NCBI GenBank assembly: GCA_013698215.1
Contig: JACCVJ010000221.1
Coordinates: 1-15,341, forward strand
Length of the DNA stretch: 15,341 bases
From: Tatlockia sp.
GTDB lineage: Bacteria > Cyanobacteriota > Cyanobacteriia > Cyanobacteriales > Chroococcidiopsidaceae
Direction of reading: 5' to 3'
Part shown: piece by piece, positions 14,603-15,341 of the stretch
Numbering within the stretch: the first letter of the stretch is position 1
Layout: every line of letters starts with the position of its first letter
Program-made: the position numbers and the translations under genes
Notes under the pieces: model-generated
What the model was told of the DNA's origin: nothing
The model's input: the letters and a program-made list of their open reading frames with translations, nothing else
Databases searched by the model: none

Positions 14603-15341
14603 AGGACGAGCAGCAATCAGAAATTTTAACGGGTACAGTAATTGCCGTACAAGCAAATTACTATCAAGTAAAGCTACTTAGTCAATCGTCATTATTACTG
14701 TGTACCCGGCGGGCATTGTTGAAGAAAATGGGTCAAAAAGTCATGGTAGGCGATCGCGTGGAAGTTGTTGAACCAGACTGGGCAGGCGGTAGAGGCGCAA
14801 TTTCCCAAGTTTTCCCCCGACATACAGAGCTAGATCGCCCTCCGGTGGCTAATGCCCAGCAAATTTTGCTAGTTTTTGCCCTCGAAGAACCAAAAATTGA
14901 ACCTTACCAGTTGAGCCGTTTTTTAATTAAGGCGGAAACTACAGGCTTAGAGGTCTACTTGTACTTAAATAAAAGCGACTTATTAACCCCTGAACAGTTG
15001 GAGCATTGGCGGGTTCGCCTAGGTCAGTGGGGTTACAATCCCGTTTTTATCAGCGTGCATCAGGCTGCGATCGCCCAAATTCAGGGTCAACTAGATCAGA
15101 AAATTACTGTAGTTGCGGGGCCTTCGGGGGTGGGCAAATCTAGCTTAATTAATTACTTAATTCCTGATGTTAATTTGCGAACTAACGAAGTTTCGGGCAA
15201 GTTGGGCAGAGGTCGTCATACTACGCGCCATGTTGAACTATTCCAACTGCCTACGGGGGGCTTGCTTGCCGATACTCCGGGTTTTAATCAGCCCGATTTG
15301 GACTGTCAGCCAGAGGAATTAATTAATTATTTTCCTGAAGC
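14599..15341 (+). CDS. rsgA: Ribosome small-subunit assembly GTPase RsgA (partial, 3' end cut by window)
   Basis: A circularly permuted GTPase that tests and matures the 30S ribosomal subunit. About 247 residues are visible. It has an OB-fold N-domain (about 8-75), then GTPase motifs in the permuted order: G4 NKSD at 124-127, G1 GPSGVGKSS at 174-182, switch region GRGRHTTRH at 203-211 and G3 DTPGF at 225-229. The C-terminal zinc-binding helical domain should follow beyond 15341. The ATG at 14599 overlaps the stop of the TusA-family gene (ATGA). It is the last visible gene of the grpE-dnaK-dnaJ-tusA-like-rsgA run, grouping protein folding with ribosome assembly. Confidence 0.96.
   Translation, partial: MKDEQQSEILTGTVIAVQANYYQVKLLSQSSLLLCTRRALLKKMGQKVMVGDRVEVVEPDWAGGRGAISQVFPRHTELDRPPVANAQQILLVFALEEPKIEPYQLSRFLIKAETTGLEVYLYLNKSDLLTPEQLEHWRVRLGQWGYNPVFISVHQAAIAQIQGQLDQKITVVAGPSGVGKSSLINYLIPDVNLRTNEVSGKLGRGRHTTRHVELFQLPTGGLLADTPGFNQPDLDCQPEELINYFPE

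Larger units (their letters stand above)
5..15074. repeat. HIP1 octamer GCGATCGC, 20 scattered copies
   Basis: HIP1 is the highly iterated palindrome of many cyanobacterial genomes. Copies start at 5, 556, 928, 1012, 1269, 1690, 2425, 2876, 3511, 3969, 4370, 5210, 10108, 10732, 10946, 11252, 14121, 14296, 14750 and 15067. They lie both within genes and between them. None is found between 5218 and 10107, or between 11260 and 14120. Confidence 0.95.

Noticed and set aside
1..15341. Mobile elements, CRISPR, tRNA/rRNA or a defence island
   Set aside because: I saw no transposase or integrase motifs, no spaced identical repeats, no tRNA-like cloverleaf with a TTCGA-type arm, and no defence gene families. 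All genes fit core cyanobacterial functions or conserved unknowns.

Overview
The window comes from a cyanobacterium. The octamer GCGATCGC (HIP1) occurs 20 times, and several gene families are typical of cyanobacteria and plastids: Ycf35/DUF1257, DUF2997, a PilB-PilT-PilC cluster, and a DnaK of the cyanobacterial DnaK1 kind. The genes look like ordinary vertically inherited chromosome. I see no insertion sequence, prophage, CRISPR array, tRNA or rRNA.

Layout. (1) 1-2033, minus strand: an exosortase with a fused EpsI-like domain (534-2033), followed by the N-terminal part of a multi-pass membrane protein (1-504, running off the left edge). The second is probably the exosortase's dedicated PEP-CTERM-type membrane substrate. 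(2) 2195-3273, minus strand: a three-gene operon, DUF2997 - Ycf35 - single-cluster 4Fe-4S ferredoxin, ending in a strong hairpin terminator at 2156-2188. (3) 3658-4632, plus strand: a saccharopine-dehydrogenase-like Rossmann oxidoreductase. Its 3' side carries a hairpin and a short tandem repeat, and it converges on the next block. (4) 9931-4717, minus strand: the type IV pilus motor and platform genes pilB (extension ATPase), pilT (retraction ATPase) and pilC (inner-membrane platform), then an unrecognised 217-residue protein on the same strand. (5) 10393-15341, plus strand, divergent from pilB: grpE, a dnaK1-like gene and dnaJ (a full Hsp70 chaperone team), then a TusA-family protein and rsgA (ribosome-assembly GTPase, cut by the right edge). 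dnaJ, the TusA gene and rsgA overlap by 1 and 4 bases, so they are probably translationally coupled.

No block is a clearly new system. The poorly understood parts are the exosortase plus partner pair, the DUF2997-Ycf35-ferredoxin operon (whose ferredoxin has an in-frame N-terminal duplication), the unknown gene behind pilC, a PilB with a second zinc ribbon, and a TusA-like protein with an altered active-site motif. The uneven spread of HIP1 sites (none for about 4.9 kb across the pil genes) is a pattern not explained by the gene annotation.
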